A stretch of 64,000 nt of DNA from Proteobacteria bacterium 005FR1. Lineage in GTDB: Bacteria > Pseudomonadota > Gammaproteobacteria > Pseudomonadales > Cellvibrionaceae. Below are positions 27,654 through 37,303 of this stretch, one piece after another. Position 1 is the stretch's first letter; each line of letters opens with the position of its first letter. The notes beneath the pieces were generated by a model. That model saw nothing but the letters and a program-made list of their open reading frames with translations, ran no database searches and was not told the origin of the DNA. Position numbers and translations under genes: made by a program. The stretch is from assembly GCA_026192395.1 (NCBI GenBank), contig WACF01000001.1:2230309-2294308 (forward strand). Reading direction: 5' to 3'.

Positions 27654-30295
27654 TCTCCCAGCGCCTCCAGTAATACTCTCTGCGCGGGCCGATAGGTCGG
27701 TGCAATTTCAAGGGCCTGCAAACTGTTACGCCGCGCCTGTTCTGCCTCGCCTCCTCGGAGATAGGCTTCCGCCAGACGAGTGAAGGAATTGACCGGATCG
27801 GTATTGTCCAGCCGGGCAATGATTTCGTGCTCGCGAATACTGGCTTCGTGATCCGCCTTCTGGTCGGCCAACTTTGCGTACTGCGTATGGACCTCGAGCC
27901 GATAGGGATCCACGGCGATGGCGCGCTGCAGGTAGTATTCTGCTTTTCCCAGATCGCCGTCTTCCGTCGCTTTTTCGGCGAGCAGCAAGGGCGTGTCGAA
28001 ATCATGCTGGTGATAGCGGACGAGGTATTCCATCTCCTGCCAATATTTTTCCTCCTGGCCGCGGTCCTTGTACAACTGCGTCAGCACGCGCGAAGGGCTT
28101 GGATAGCCGGTGTAGCGGGGCAAAATCTCCTTGGCAGCGAGAAGGTGTTTTTCCGCCACTACGTAGTCTTTTTCCTTGAAGAGCACGATACCGAGCTGTA
28201 AGTGCGCCTGAAAATCCCGCGGCTCCTTTCTGATACGGCCAAGCATATGCGCTTTGATGGAATCGTTGTTGTAGAGCTCCGCGAGCATGGCCGATGGATT
28301 GTTTCGCACACCGTGCCCGTGCCCGGCACCTTCATCGGCGCTGTCTTCCTCGTGCACGTAGACGTCAGTTTCCGCCACGCGTTTTTCCAGCCATTGGGAA
28401 AACCCACGGTTGAAGTCAGCGACCGCCAGATCGAAGGCACCGGTGATGACTTCTTCGGTACTCGCATGGCTGTCGTAGCCCTTGACCAGCTTGCGCAGAC
28501 CGGCAAAGCCGTATTCTGCCGCAATATATTCCACCACGAGATAAGACTGCAGGTAGGCGAGGTTCAGGTCGTCATCGGAGCGGGCATTGAGAAAAGCATC
28601 GTCCATGTTCTGTACCGGCAGCACTCTTTCGTCATTCAGCGCCCGCACGATATCCAGGTCCTGGTGGCGTCCCCATTCCTGCCGGCCCTGAAATTCCTCG
28701 TAAACCGAGATACCTTCGGAGAGCCAGCGTGGAATGCGATTGCCGGTCATTTGCAGAGTAACCACGTGCACGAACTCGTGCCAGACAATCTCCTGCCAGT
28801 TGGCGGTCAGGGTATCTGGCGAGATGAGCGTGATCAGCTTGCCAAAGCAGATACCCACGAGTGGACCAAGATCGGGAAGTCCGACCGAGCGCACAGCGAA
28901 GTCTTCACGATTCTCGAACACCTCAATCAGCACCGGCGTTTTCGGCTCAAAGCCGTACTTCTCCACCATCTTGTCCCAGGATTCTTCCAGCAGTGGCTCC
29001 ATGTAGGGCCAGAGCACCAACGCATCGTCCGGGCTCATCTTCACCTCGAAGTGCTCGCTGGTCCTGGTGACGTAATCGTCGAGGGTGTCGAAGACTTTTA
29101 GCAGGTTGGAATTCCAGACGTTGTACGGGTCCTTGTCGAAAGCGAACTCGAGGTGCCGGCGCCCTTCCACCTCCTCGCCCATGCGCGCCAGATTGGTGCC
29201 GAGTACGGTGTAGGCCTGCCAGTAATCGGGTTGTACGTCGATAGCCTTGCGGGCGAATTCCACTGCCTGGTCGAAGCGATAGTCGTGCGCGTACATCTCG
29301 GCGATACGCGTGTAGAACTCGCCGTCTTCGGGCCGAATCGCTTCGGCGCGCTTGAGCCAGCGCTGGTACTCCTCTTCCTCATCGTGCAACCTGGCAATGC
29401 CCGCCAGAGGCGTGATCACCTCGAGTGCTTCCGGGTTGTTGGGCAGTGCTGCGTTCAGATAGCTCTTTGCTTCCTCGAATTTGTTCTTCTCCAGCGCCAG
29501 TTCCGCGTAGGCGATAAAGGCCGCTGCCGATCGCGGATTGGTGAACAAAGCCTGTTCGAGCACATCCTGCTCGCGGCTCACCCGGGCAAAGCCGACCGCC
29601 GCCGGCACGTAGTTGGGGTTGAACTGCAGCACCGTGCGGTAGGAGTGCATCGCTTCCGCGTCGTTGAACTTCTCTGCAAAGAGATCGCCCCACCAGACCT
29701 GTGCCTCCATGTTGCGCGGATCTATCCGGGTCGCCTCCCGGAACAGCTCGTTGGCCTGCTGGAAGTTGCCGCTCAACCAATGGGCGCGGGCGATCAGGGC
29801 CACCTCTTCCGCAGCCATATCGCGGCCGGAATAATCGGCGATCGCCGCTGACAGATACAAACGCGCATCATCGCGCCGGCCGCGATAATGGAGAATCTCG
29901 CCGTATTTCACCAAGGCGCGGATCGGCGCGTCACTGCGATCCACCACGGTCTCCAGCACATCCAGGGCCTGATCTGATTCACCCGTTTGGAACAAGACTT
30001 CGGCGAGTTGGGTCGCCACCGCGGGCGAGTTCATCCTGCTGAGCGCCTCTCGGCATACTTCGACGGCCCGATCGTATTCGCCCACCATCGCGTAGCTGCG
30101 GCTTGCGCCCACTACGCCAGCCGCGCGCTGTTCAGCACTCGCGCCTAGGTAAGCGTCCGCGGCCTGGCTGAATTGACCCTGCTGATACAAGCGCTCCCCC
30201 TGGCTGAATGAGGCATGGGAAAGCGGGCCGACCATCAAAGCCAGCGCGGCGGCCAGCGCAGGACCGAAACTAAAACTGCGGGTTCGATAAATCAT
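27650..30295 (-). CDS. Exported TPR protein with gluzincin (peptidase MA-like) domain
   Basis: An 881-residue protein with an N-terminal signal peptide (FGPALAAALALMVGPLSHA). Residues from about 30 to 380 are tetratricopeptide repeats. The middle contains the zinc-peptidase motif HEFVH at 506-510, followed by WLSEGISVYEE with the third ligand Glu near 528, typical of the peptidase MA-like family. More TPRs fill the C-terminal 200 residues. The protein is expected in the periplasm. The start overlaps the end of the caspase-fold gene by 26 nt. A combined scaffold and protease is the simplest reading; its substrate is unknown. Confidence 0.87.
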   Translation of the reverse strand: MIYRTRSFSFGPALAAALALMVGPLSHASFSQGERLYQQGQFSQAADAYLGASAEQRAAGVVGASRSYAMVGEYDRAVEVCREALSRMNSPAVATQLAEVLFQTGESDQALDVLETVVDRSDAPIRALVKYGEILHYRGRRDDARLYLSAAIADYSGRDMAAEEVALIARAHWLSGNFQQANELFREATRIDPRNMEAQVWWGDLFAEKFNDAEAMHSYRTVLQFNPNYVPAAVGFARVSREQDVLEQALFTNPRSAAAFIAYAELALEKNKFEEAKSYLNAALPNNPEALEVITPLAGIARLHDEEEEYQRWLKRAEAIRPEDGEFYTRIAEMYAHDYRFDQAVEFARKAIDVQPDYWQAYTVLGTNLARMGEEVEGRRHLEFAFDKDPYNVWNSNLLKVFDTLDDYVTRTSEHFEVKMSPDDALVLWPYMEPLLEESWDKMVEKYGFEPKTPVLIEVFENREDFAVRSVGLPDLGPLVGICFGKLITLISPDTLTANWQEIVWHEFVHVVTLQMTGNRIPRWLSEGISVYEEFQGRQEWGRHQDLDIVRALNDERVLPVQNMDDAFLNARSDDDLNLAYLQSYLVVEYIAAEYGFAGLRKLVKGYDSHASTEEVITGAFDLAVADFNRGFSQWLEKRVAETDVYVHEEDSADEGAGHGHGVRNNPSAMLAELYNNDSIKAHMLGRIRKEPRDFQAHLQLGIVLFKEKDYVVAEKHLLAAKEILPRYTGYPSPSRVLTQLYKDRGQEEKYWQEMEYLVRYHQHDFDTPLLLAEKATEDGDLGKAEYYLQRAIAVDPYRLEVHTQYAKLADQKADHEASIREHEIIARLDNTDPVNSFTRLAEAYLRGGEAEQARRNSLQALEIAPTYRPAQRVLLEALGE

Positions 30296-31325
30296 CGAAT
30301 TCTCTCGTCACTTTTGCCAACTCGATCAGCAGAGGTTCCAATTGCTGCCAGTACTCCGACTCGCCCAGTGCGGATTTATTTGCGCGCAGCAGAAAGATAT
30401 CGCGTTCCAGATTGCTCATGCGACTGCGCAGCTCGGCCGCGGCTGGAGACAGGTCAGTCGCCACAGATGTGCTCACGTCCAAATAGGCGATTTCCGCCAG
30501 ACGGCCGTCGCCTCGGCGATCGGGACTGACGCTGAACACACCATCCCCACTGTCATCCAGTGCGGCGTGCTCCGAAGCAAGAATGCCGTTGTCGCGAAAG
30601 TAACTGTCCACCCGCGCCTTGGCGAACTGAAAGGCTTCCAGCACGGAAACGCGCCGGTTTTTGTCCCGGTCCGCGGCATGGCCCTGCACGCCTTCGACAA
30701 AATACTGTGGGAAAACAGTGTCGTATTTCTCCGCCGCCGAGCGGGTCGCCGACAACAGAACCCGTCCATTCGACGCCAGCGCCCTGGTGAAGTCGTAGCT
30801 GGCACTGGTGGTGTTCACGACGATGAGATTCTGGGTCTTGATGCGATCAAGAATTCCGTCGAACTGCTCGCCGGTCAGGTCGGGGCCCACAATGTTGAAC
30901 TTGGCATCTTCGCCTCGGCCGGTGCCGTGGCCGATGAGAAACACGGTGAGCTGGTCGGCGGGTTGGATACGCTTCGCAAGTCTTTCGAAGGTGCTGCGGA
31001 TGGTGTCGGCACGACAAGGACCGTCAACATTGAAGTCGTCTGTGCTGGCGGAGCCCACCAGCAGAGTCAACTGGTCGGCACTGTAACCATAGTCCTGCTG
31101 CAGACTGCGCCGCAGATCCAGGCCCCAGTTGCCAAATTGATTCGCGCGCTCTTCGTTCACGGCTGCGCCCACCAGAATCACGGCATACTTGTTCGTGTCG
31201 GGATCATTGACGAAGTGGTCTCCCTCGGCGGTAAGGCCATTGGCAGCGATCGCCAGAACGACCACAAAAGCAAGTGGACGCCGCATGTTATTGAGAATGG
31301 AGCTCTTCAGAAGCCAGCGTGTCAT
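30270..31325 (-). CDS. Exported caspase-fold (C13-like) protein lacking the usual Cys
   Basis: A 351-residue protein with a signal-anchor sequence (PLAFVVVLAIAANGLTA). Residues 45-240 look like the caspase/legumain fold: a first strand KYAVILVGAAV, a strand ending in the dyad His (LTVFLIGHGTG, His133), and the strand that normally ends in the catalytic Cys, which here reads LIVVNTTSASYDF with Thr/Ser instead. It is therefore probably a non-cysteine relative or a pseudo-enzyme. The start at 31325 forms an ATGA overlap with the VWA gene; a start ten codons earlier is less likely. The C-terminus is helical. Fold assignment is by eye. Confidence 0.68.
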   Translation of the reverse strand: MTRWLLKSSILNNMRRPLAFVVVLAIAANGLTAEGDHFVNDPDTNKYAVILVGAAVNEERANQFGNWGLDLRRSLQQDYGYSADQLTLLVGSASTDDFNVDGPCRADTIRSTFERLAKRIQPADQLTVFLIGHGTGRGEDAKFNIVGPDLTGEQFDGILDRIKTQNLIVVNTTSASYDFTRALASNGRVLLSATRSAAEKYDTVFPQYFVEGVQGHAADRDKNRRVSVLEAFQFAKARVDSYFRDNGILASEHAALDDSGDGVFSVSPDRRGDGRLAEIAYLDVSTSVATDLSPAAAELRSRMSNLERDIFLLRANKSALGESEYWQQLEPLLIELAKVTREFDDLSNPQF

Positions 31326-33616
31326 GACAAACCCTTCAATCGTCGCGCGCCCCATTCCAGGCAGACCAGCAGAACCAGCAAGATCAGAAACAGCGGCTCA
31401 TCCCATAGTGAGTGCACTTCCATCTTCGAATAGGCGTTGGGCGCAAAGGTGACGTCATCCACCAGCTGGTGGACGTTGCTCGCGTTGTAAAAGCGCCCGT
31501 CCGTGGTGGCCGCGAGCCGGCGCATCAGCGCTTCATCGGCACCGGCATTCAGAAACTCACGACGCGAGGGCGTCACCAGCAAGGGAGACTTGGTCTGCAA
31601 TTCGCCGTCCAGTTCACTGGGGACCTTGACCGCCAGGTCGTATACGCCTTCTCTTTTGACAGTGAAGGACTGCGTGTAAGTGCCATCTTTTTCGAGTTGC
31701 CAGTCCATAGGCAGCTCCTCGGTCTGCCCTTCCGGGTCCGTGATGTTCAGCCAGAGCAGACCGTTGTTGTCCATTTCGAATTCTTCGTCGCGCAACTGTG
31801 CACTGACGGTGACCCGCTCGCCGACGTTGTAGGTGTCGCGATCCATGGTGAGGGTCAGACGTTGCTGGCTGTCGCTGGCGAGCCAGCGCAGCGTCTGTCG
31901 CCAAAGTCGCTCGTGGGACTGATCTTCGGACGGCATCATCATTTGCCAGCGCCAGGAACTGGCGGTCGCCAGCACCATGCTGCGCCCGGCGCCGTAGCGC
32001 TGAGCGGTGAGAATCGGCAGCGCCGAGTCCTGGTATTTCAGACTTGGGTGCTCGATCAGCACGGAGGCACCTGGCTTTGCGCGGCCGGAGACGTACACAC
32101 CTTGCAGCGCGGGCATTTTCGCCCACAGTTCGCGATTTTTGCTGTCCTGGGAGTCGAGGCGAAGGATGGGCGAATACTGCCCCTCGCGCGTCAGTTGCGC
32201 AGCATACTCGGCGCCGGTGGGATGATCACCGCGACGCGGGCCGCCTTGCAGGTAAGAAGGCAGCCGTGATTCGTAGGCCATTTCCACCGGCAGCAAATTC
32301 TCGAGCGGCGTGCCGATAAAGGCTTCATTAAGCCCCCCCACTACCAGAAAGCCGCCACCACGCTTCGCGACGAAATCCTGCAACAGCTGCAGCTGCTCTT
32401 CGTTGAACAGTGTCTTGTCAACATTCCCAAGGACAACCGCTTCGTAAGCAAAAAGGTCCTCGGCTTGTTTCGGAAAACCGCTGCTCAGTTCCTGCGGCGA
32501 CTGGATGCCCTGACGAAGAAATTTGCGCGGGCCGGTTTGCAGATAAGTCGCCAGACGCAGTGATTGATCATCCTTCACCGCCCGTCGAATGAACTTGTAT
32601 TCATTGCGCGGCTGCCCCTCAACATAGAGCACATCAAGCGGCTTCTTGCGACGGTTGTCGACAAAGAAGCGGTGCTTGTTGTTCTGGGTGATCGTCTCAC
32701 CGGGCTGCTCGTCGACGCTGATCTCGTACACCAGAATGTCTTCATCCTTGGGACTCAGTTCCAGTGTATAGCGCTTGGCCTTGCCGTCGTCCGGCAGAGC
32801 AATTTGCTGCTCGGCAATCGGCTCGCCTTTGCTTCGGATGGTCAGCCGCACGCGCTTGCCCGCGTAGCCTCTCTGGCTAATATTGACCTGGACGCGATAG
32901 ATGGAATCTTGCAACAAGGCCTTCGCGGCGCTGACGTCGAGAAGATTGACATCCTTCTGAATCTCGTTTGCGCCCACCGCTACGGAGTAGATAGGAATTT
33001 TTTTCTCCGCCAATTCGCGCGCGGTTTGCAGAGGGTCGATGTCGCCGTTGTCGGCGCCATCGCTCACCACCACCAGTCCCGCCAGCGGAAAGCTGGCGAG
33101 TTCGCTCGTCACCTGCTCCATGCTGACCGCCAGGGAAGAGTGTTCGCCATCCTGGCTGAGCACTTCGGGACCGGCGAGGCGTTGCGCGACGTCGGAAAAG
33201 CGGTAGGTGCGCACCTGGAAATTTTCGCCGAGTCTGCCGACGACGTTCTCTCGACCAAACAACAGCTCCACGCCTTGTTCGTGACGTGAAGGCAAATTGC
33301 TTTGATCACGGATGGACATGCTTTGCGAGTCGTCCACCAGCACCGCAAGATAGGTCTCCTGGGGCGTGACTTCTGACACCAGAACTCCTGGCTCCAGCAG
33401 GAGAAATCCGAGCAGCAGCAGGCTCGCGGCACGCAGGCTGACCAGTGCCGCCTTCCATGGCCGGGAAATCGGGCAGGTTGTTTTGCGATAGGCAAACAAG
33501 GCGATGCCGACGAGCAGCAATGCCCCGAGGATCAGCCCGGCAATGCCCAGCGAAACGCCGAAGGTAAGATTTCCGTCGACGATGGCTTGCAAGTAGTGCT
33601 CCTGGATCAACGACAT
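31322..33616 (-). CDS. Membrane VWA / GATase-like protein
   Basis: A 764-residue inner-membrane protein, related in layout to the BatA-like protein. Two N-terminal helices (VSLGIAGLILGALLLVGIAL and AALVSLRAASLLLLGFLLL) are followed by a VWA domain with the metal site DDSQS at 95-99, a beta-sandwich region, a GATase-like domain (FVAKRGGGFLVVGGLNEAF) that lacks a nucleophile Cys, and a C-terminal helix (PLFLILLVLLVCLEWG). Proteins of this layout are annotated in genomes as VWA or glutamine-amidotransferase-like. It is 94 nt downstream of the DUF4175 gene. Enzyme activity is not expected; a protein-binding role is inferred. Confidence 0.88.
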   Translation of the reverse strand: MSLIQEHYLQAIVDGNLTFGVSLGIAGLILGALLLVGIALFAYRKTTCPISRPWKAALVSLRAASLLLLGFLLLEPGVLVSEVTPQETYLAVLVDDSQSMSIRDQSNLPSRHEQGVELLFGRENVVGRLGENFQVRTYRFSDVAQRLAGPEVLSQDGEHSSLAVSMEQVTSELASFPLAGLVVVSDGADNGDIDPLQTARELAEKKIPIYSVAVGANEIQKDVNLLDVSAAKALLQDSIYRVQVNISQRGYAGKRVRLTIRSKGEPIAEQQIALPDDGKAKRYTLELSPKDEDILVYEISVDEQPGETITQNNKHRFFVDNRRKKPLDVLYVEGQPRNEYKFIRRAVKDDQSLRLATYLQTGPRKFLRQGIQSPQELSSGFPKQAEDLFAYEAVVLGNVDKTLFNEEQLQLLQDFVAKRGGGFLVVGGLNEAFIGTPLENLLPVEMAYESRLPSYLQGGPRRGDHPTGAEYAAQLTREGQYSPILRLDSQDSKNRELWAKMPALQGVYVSGRAKPGASVLIEHPSLKYQDSALPILTAQRYGAGRSMVLATASSWRWQMMMPSEDQSHERLWRQTLRWLASDSQQRLTLTMDRDTYNVGERVTVSAQLRDEEFEMDNNGLLWLNITDPEGQTEELPMDWQLEKDGTYTQSFTVKREGVYDLAVKVPSELDGELQTKSPLLVTPSRREFLNAGADEALMRRLAATTDGRFYNASNVHQLVDDVTFAPNAYSKMEVHSLWDEPLFLILLVLLVCLEWGARRLKGLS

Positions 33617-33710
33617 TTACGTCCGAACTACCTTTGCTTGCCGGCACGTGACCGGGCACGAGGGAGAAAGCGCGACGAGCGGACTGCTCTTTCCAACTAG
33701 CCCACTAGCG

Positions 33711-36700
33711 TCAGCGTGTCTGATTCTGCGCTGATCTGCTTTCGGATAATTCTTTGTAGTAACTCTCTACCAGCGCTCTGTATTCTTCCGGTACATCCTC
33801 ATCGGCTGCCGAAAAGAGTTTGTTATCTATTTCACTGAGCTCGGCCTGCACCCTCAGCTGTTTCTCCAGCTCGACAACCGGGGCGAGCAGTTCCTTGAGC
33901 AGCTCGGGGCGACTCAGAAATTCCTCCAGGCCCTGCTGGGTCAGCTGGCTGCGTATCGATCGCGCGCTGCCGGACCAGGCCTGGCCGCCAAGTCCCAACT
34001 GCGCGAGCCCCTGAGCCAGCTCGCGACTGCGTTCAAGCGACTCCTGCATTTCACCGCGGCTGGCAGCACCGGGTTCGGCGGGCTGATCACCGGCGCCACT
34101 GCGCTCGCCGCGACGCTGCGCGAGCTGTTCGGGTTGCCGTTGCTCCACCTGGCGCTGCAGCTTTTCCAGAGACTCGCGCAGTTGTTTCACCTGTTGGGCA
34201 ACCTGCTCGCCTTGCTGATTGCCGCCGGGACCGCCAGGCGTGTTGCCCATGCCCTGTATGCGGCGCTGCAGATCGGCCAATTCGTTTTCGATATCCCCTT
34301 CGATTTTCAGACTCAGATTAAGCATGCCGCGCTCGAGGATCTGCTGACTGGTGTCCATCTTTTCCTGAATCGGTCGAAGGGCGCGCGAAATGTCGTGAGC
34401 CTCCTGCAAGGCGCGCTGCTGATCGTCGCCTGCGCGGGTGGCGATGTCCCGCAGGTCTCGACGCATGGCGTCCATCCCTTCGCGCAGTTGTTGCTGTTGC
34501 TCGAGCAGTTCCTCGGTAGCACCTGAGCTGCGGGTCTGCGAGCGCGTGTTGCTCAGGCTTTCGCTACGGCTTTTTTCTTCCACCATGCGCCGCAGTTCGC
34601 GCTGATCCTGCACCAGCTGCTCGGCGCGCTCCTTGACCTGCTTTTGCAGGTCGGCCACTGACTGCTGCCCTTGCTCGTCGAGTTCCTCCGCCTGCTTGCG
34701 CAGACTATCCAACGCTTTTTGGCCCTTGGCTGCCGCCTGGCTGGGGCTTTCGCTGCTGGCCGCTTGCTGCATCTGCTCCATGGCCTGCTCGAGTTGCTTC
34801 ATCTGCTGCTCGCGCTCGCTGCGACTGCCGCCTTGCCCCCCGCTTCTACTTGCCTGTGAATTGCTTTGCGACTGTCCGGACTGCTGTTGCATGGATTGCT
34901 GCTGCATGGACTGGGCGAGCTGTTGCAGCTGCTGGCGGAGCTCTTCCTGCTCGCGACGAAGCTTCTCGAGCTGTCGGCGCTTCTGTTCTTCTTCCATTTC
35001 GTTTTGCCGCCGCGCCAGCTCGCGCTGGGAGCGGGTGAGCTGTTCCTGCCGGCGAGCGAGTTCCTTGAGCTTGTCGAGCGCTTCGTTCTGCGGCTGCGTT
35101 CGCTGCCCGGCTTGCTGCTGCGGCAGCTCGTAGCGGTTCTCCAATTCGCCCATTTCCATTTCGAATAGTTCGCGCAAGTCTTCGCGCTCGCCACCCTGTC
35201 CGCCGCCACCACCGCCTCCACTGCGGTTCATGGCGACTTGGGATTTGTTGACTTGAGCCTCAGCCTGCATGACTGCCTGCAGCGCCCGCTGCTCCGATTC
35301 CAGCGCGGCGGCCAATGAAAGCTCATCGAGGCTTTGCACGGCCGCTTCCATTTCGGTGATGGCTCGCTGCAGAGCCTCTACCGCTCGCTGGTAATTATCG
35401 TCATCAAAGGTGCCGCGCTCGGTCAGCCGGCTAATGGACATCTCGGCGCGCTGAGCAACTTCGGCTTGCGAGTCGCGGATGATTCGCCCGTCCTCGGCAA
35501 AGCTTTGCTCATCCGCTTTTCCCTCGCGGTTGCGCAGTTTCCAGGTAGCGGCGATCACGTCTTTCTGGGTTTTCACCAGAGCGCTGGCATCACCTCCGCC
35601 GCCTCCGCCGCCACCGCCTCCGCCGCCCCCGTTGCGAGCGCGACTGAATTCGTGGTCGGTGGGAATGACTTCGAGGAAATAGATGTCCGACACCACCTGA
35701 GTCGGCCCGGAATACGCATTGTTGTCCTTGGCAGTGACCGAATAGCTCACCACGTCGCCGGGCTGCACCTGCAGATCTTCCAGATAAACCAAGGTCTCGC
35801 CCGCCACCGTCTTTCGGCTGCTGCCAGCCGCGAGGAAATCTATCGTCTTCTGCTCACCACCGACCACGTTGTAAACCAGTTCGAACTGCTCGAGTCCGTA
35901 GTCGTCCTCGGCATTGACCGCAATCGCCACCTCCTCGAGCGGCATCACCTGCTTGTCGCGACCGGGAGCCCGAAGGGCCACTTTCGGTTCACGATCGGCG
36001 ACCGCGCGAACGTAGTATTGGGAGGGGTTCTTGTTCTGCTTGTTATCGCTATCGGTAAGTTCGAAGCGATAATCGGTATCTTCGCTAACCTGAAAACTGC
36101 CACTGACCTGTTTGTCCGCAATTTGCAGGGGAATACTCGTTCCGTCCGAGAAAACCAGGCGGGCGGCGGTTACTGCCTTATTCACAGTGGCACTCAGCGT
36201 GATGGTGGTGCCCTGTGGCGCCACTACGTCCCCGCCGGGATCTTCCACCTTCCGCTCCAAGCCTGTGTACTCGGGAAACTCATAGGCGACTTGCAGCGCA
36301 TCCACTCGCGGCAGATCGAAAAGATTGACCCGGTATTGGGGCGAACGGACCACCTCCGCTCCGGCACCACTGCCGCTGCGGTATTCGACGTAGTAGACGA
36401 GGTTCTGGCTGAGCTGAGCGAGGCGAGCCGAAAAGATTTTTGCGCCGGCCTCCGCCTGTCCACTTTCCGGCGGCATGCTGATGCGCTGCCAGTTCACCCT
36501 GTCGTCCTGAATGTAGAGAACGAGCTGGTCGCTGCTGGCATTATCCAGAGACGCCGTGACGGTTAGATCATCACCACGTTGCATCGACACACTACCGGGC
36601 TGAACGTGGACGGCTACCGCCAGTCCGGTCCGTTCGCTTTGCGTGGCTCCATTTCGCCAGGAGAGCGCAAGCTGTCGACTGGCTTCCTGGAATGTTTCCG

Positions 36701-37205
36701 AAAACAGCATAAGAACCGCTGTGCCCATGATGGCCGCAACGGCGATACCCATTGCGCGGCCGGCCGGCTTGAAGGAAACCGTTGTATTCAGGGGGCGGCT
36801 ACTGACTCGGGCGTTGGCATCCTCGAACAGTCGCTGAATGAACTGCGGCGACACGCCCGGATCGTTCCGATGCTCGAACTCCAGCGACGTGATGAGCCTC
36901 TGCTCGAGCTCCGGCAGCCGCTGCTCGATGTCGTGCACGAAGTGGCGGCTGTTTTGCCACCGCCGGATGAAGCGCCAGGCGAGCGTGAAGCTGGTCGCGA
37001 AGGCGCCGATGGCAAAGGCCGCAAACAGCCATCGCCAATCGGCGCCGGTGGCGCCGACAGCGGCACCGATGGAAACGAGAGCGACAAAAAGGAGCGAACA
37101 GGCGAGCAGCCAGATACCAAGATAGGTCACGGCAAGGCTGACGTTCTGGCGTCGTCGGGTAGACTCCAGGCGCTGACGAATTCCTTCCAATGCAGTATGA
37201 GACAT
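33711..37205 (-). CDS. DUF4175-like membrane scaffold with long coiled coil
   Basis: An 1164-residue protein, the first gene of the envelope operon. Two helices near the N-terminus (LAVTYLGIWLLACSLLFVAL and WLFAAFAIGAFATSFTLAW) and another near residue 150 anchor it; then comes a periplasmic region with beta-sandwich character (about 190-510), a twelve-glycine linker at about 524-536, and some 500 residues of Gln/Glu/Arg-rich coiled coil broken by Gly-rich hinges. This matches the DUF4175 type seen beside MoxR/VWA genes in other bacteria. A scaffold that holds the other products is a fair inference. No catalytic motif is visible. Confidence 0.82.
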   Translation of the reverse strand: MSHTALEGIRQRLESTRRRQNVSLAVTYLGIWLLACSLLFVALVSIGAAVGATGADWRWLFAAFAIGAFATSFTLAWRFIRRWQNSRHFVHDIEQRLPELEQRLITSLEFEHRNDPGVSPQFIQRLFEDANARVSSRPLNTTVSFKPAGRAMGIAVAAIMGTAVLMLFSETFQEASRQLALSWRNGATQSERTGLAVAVHVQPGSVSMQRGDDLTVTASLDNASSDQLVLYIQDDRVNWQRISMPPESGQAEAGAKIFSARLAQLSQNLVYYVEYRSGSGAGAEVVRSPQYRVNLFDLPRVDALQVAYEFPEYTGLERKVEDPGGDVVAPQGTTITLSATVNKAVTAARLVFSDGTSIPLQIADKQVSGSFQVSEDTDYRFELTDSDNKQNKNPSQYYVRAVADREPKVALRAPGRDKQVMPLEEVAIAVNAEDDYGLEQFELVYNVVGGEQKTIDFLAAGSSRKTVAGETLVYLEDLQVQPGDVVSYSVTAKDNNAYSGPTQVVSDIYFLEVIPTDHEFSRARNGGGGGGGGGGGGGDASALVKTQKDVIAATWKLRNREGKADEQSFAEDGRIIRDSQAEVAQRAEMSISRLTERGTFDDDNYQRAVEALQRAITEMEAAVQSLDELSLAAALESEQRALQAVMQAEAQVNKSQVAMNRSGGGGGGGQGGEREDLRELFEMEMGELENRYELPQQQAGQRTQPQNEALDKLKELARRQEQLTRSQRELARRQNEMEEEQKRRQLEKLRREQEELRQQLQQLAQSMQQQSMQQQSGQSQSNSQASRSGGQGGSRSEREQQMKQLEQAMEQMQQAASSESPSQAAAKGQKALDSLRKQAEELDEQGQQSVADLQKQVKERAEQLVQDQRELRRMVEEKSRSESLSNTRSQTRSSGATEELLEQQQQLREGMDAMRRDLRDIATRAGDDQQRALQEAHDISRALRPIQEKMDTSQQILERGMLNLSLKIEGDIENELADLQRRIQGMGNTPGGPGGNQQGEQVAQQVKQLRESLEKLQRQVEQRQPEQLAQRRGERSGAGDQPAEPGAASRGEMQESLERSRELAQGLAQLGLGGQAWSGSARSIRSQLTQQGLEEFLSRPELLKELLAPVVELEKQLRVQAELSEIDNKLFSAADEDVPEEYRALVESYYKELSESRSAQNQTR

Positions 37206-37303
37206 AGCCTCGGTACCCAGTGATCTTCGTCTTTCTCGCCTGTGCCGTTCGAACCAGGCGACCGCTTCAACTGCTTAGGCGCAGCTACTCTCGCTCAGTA
37301 AAC

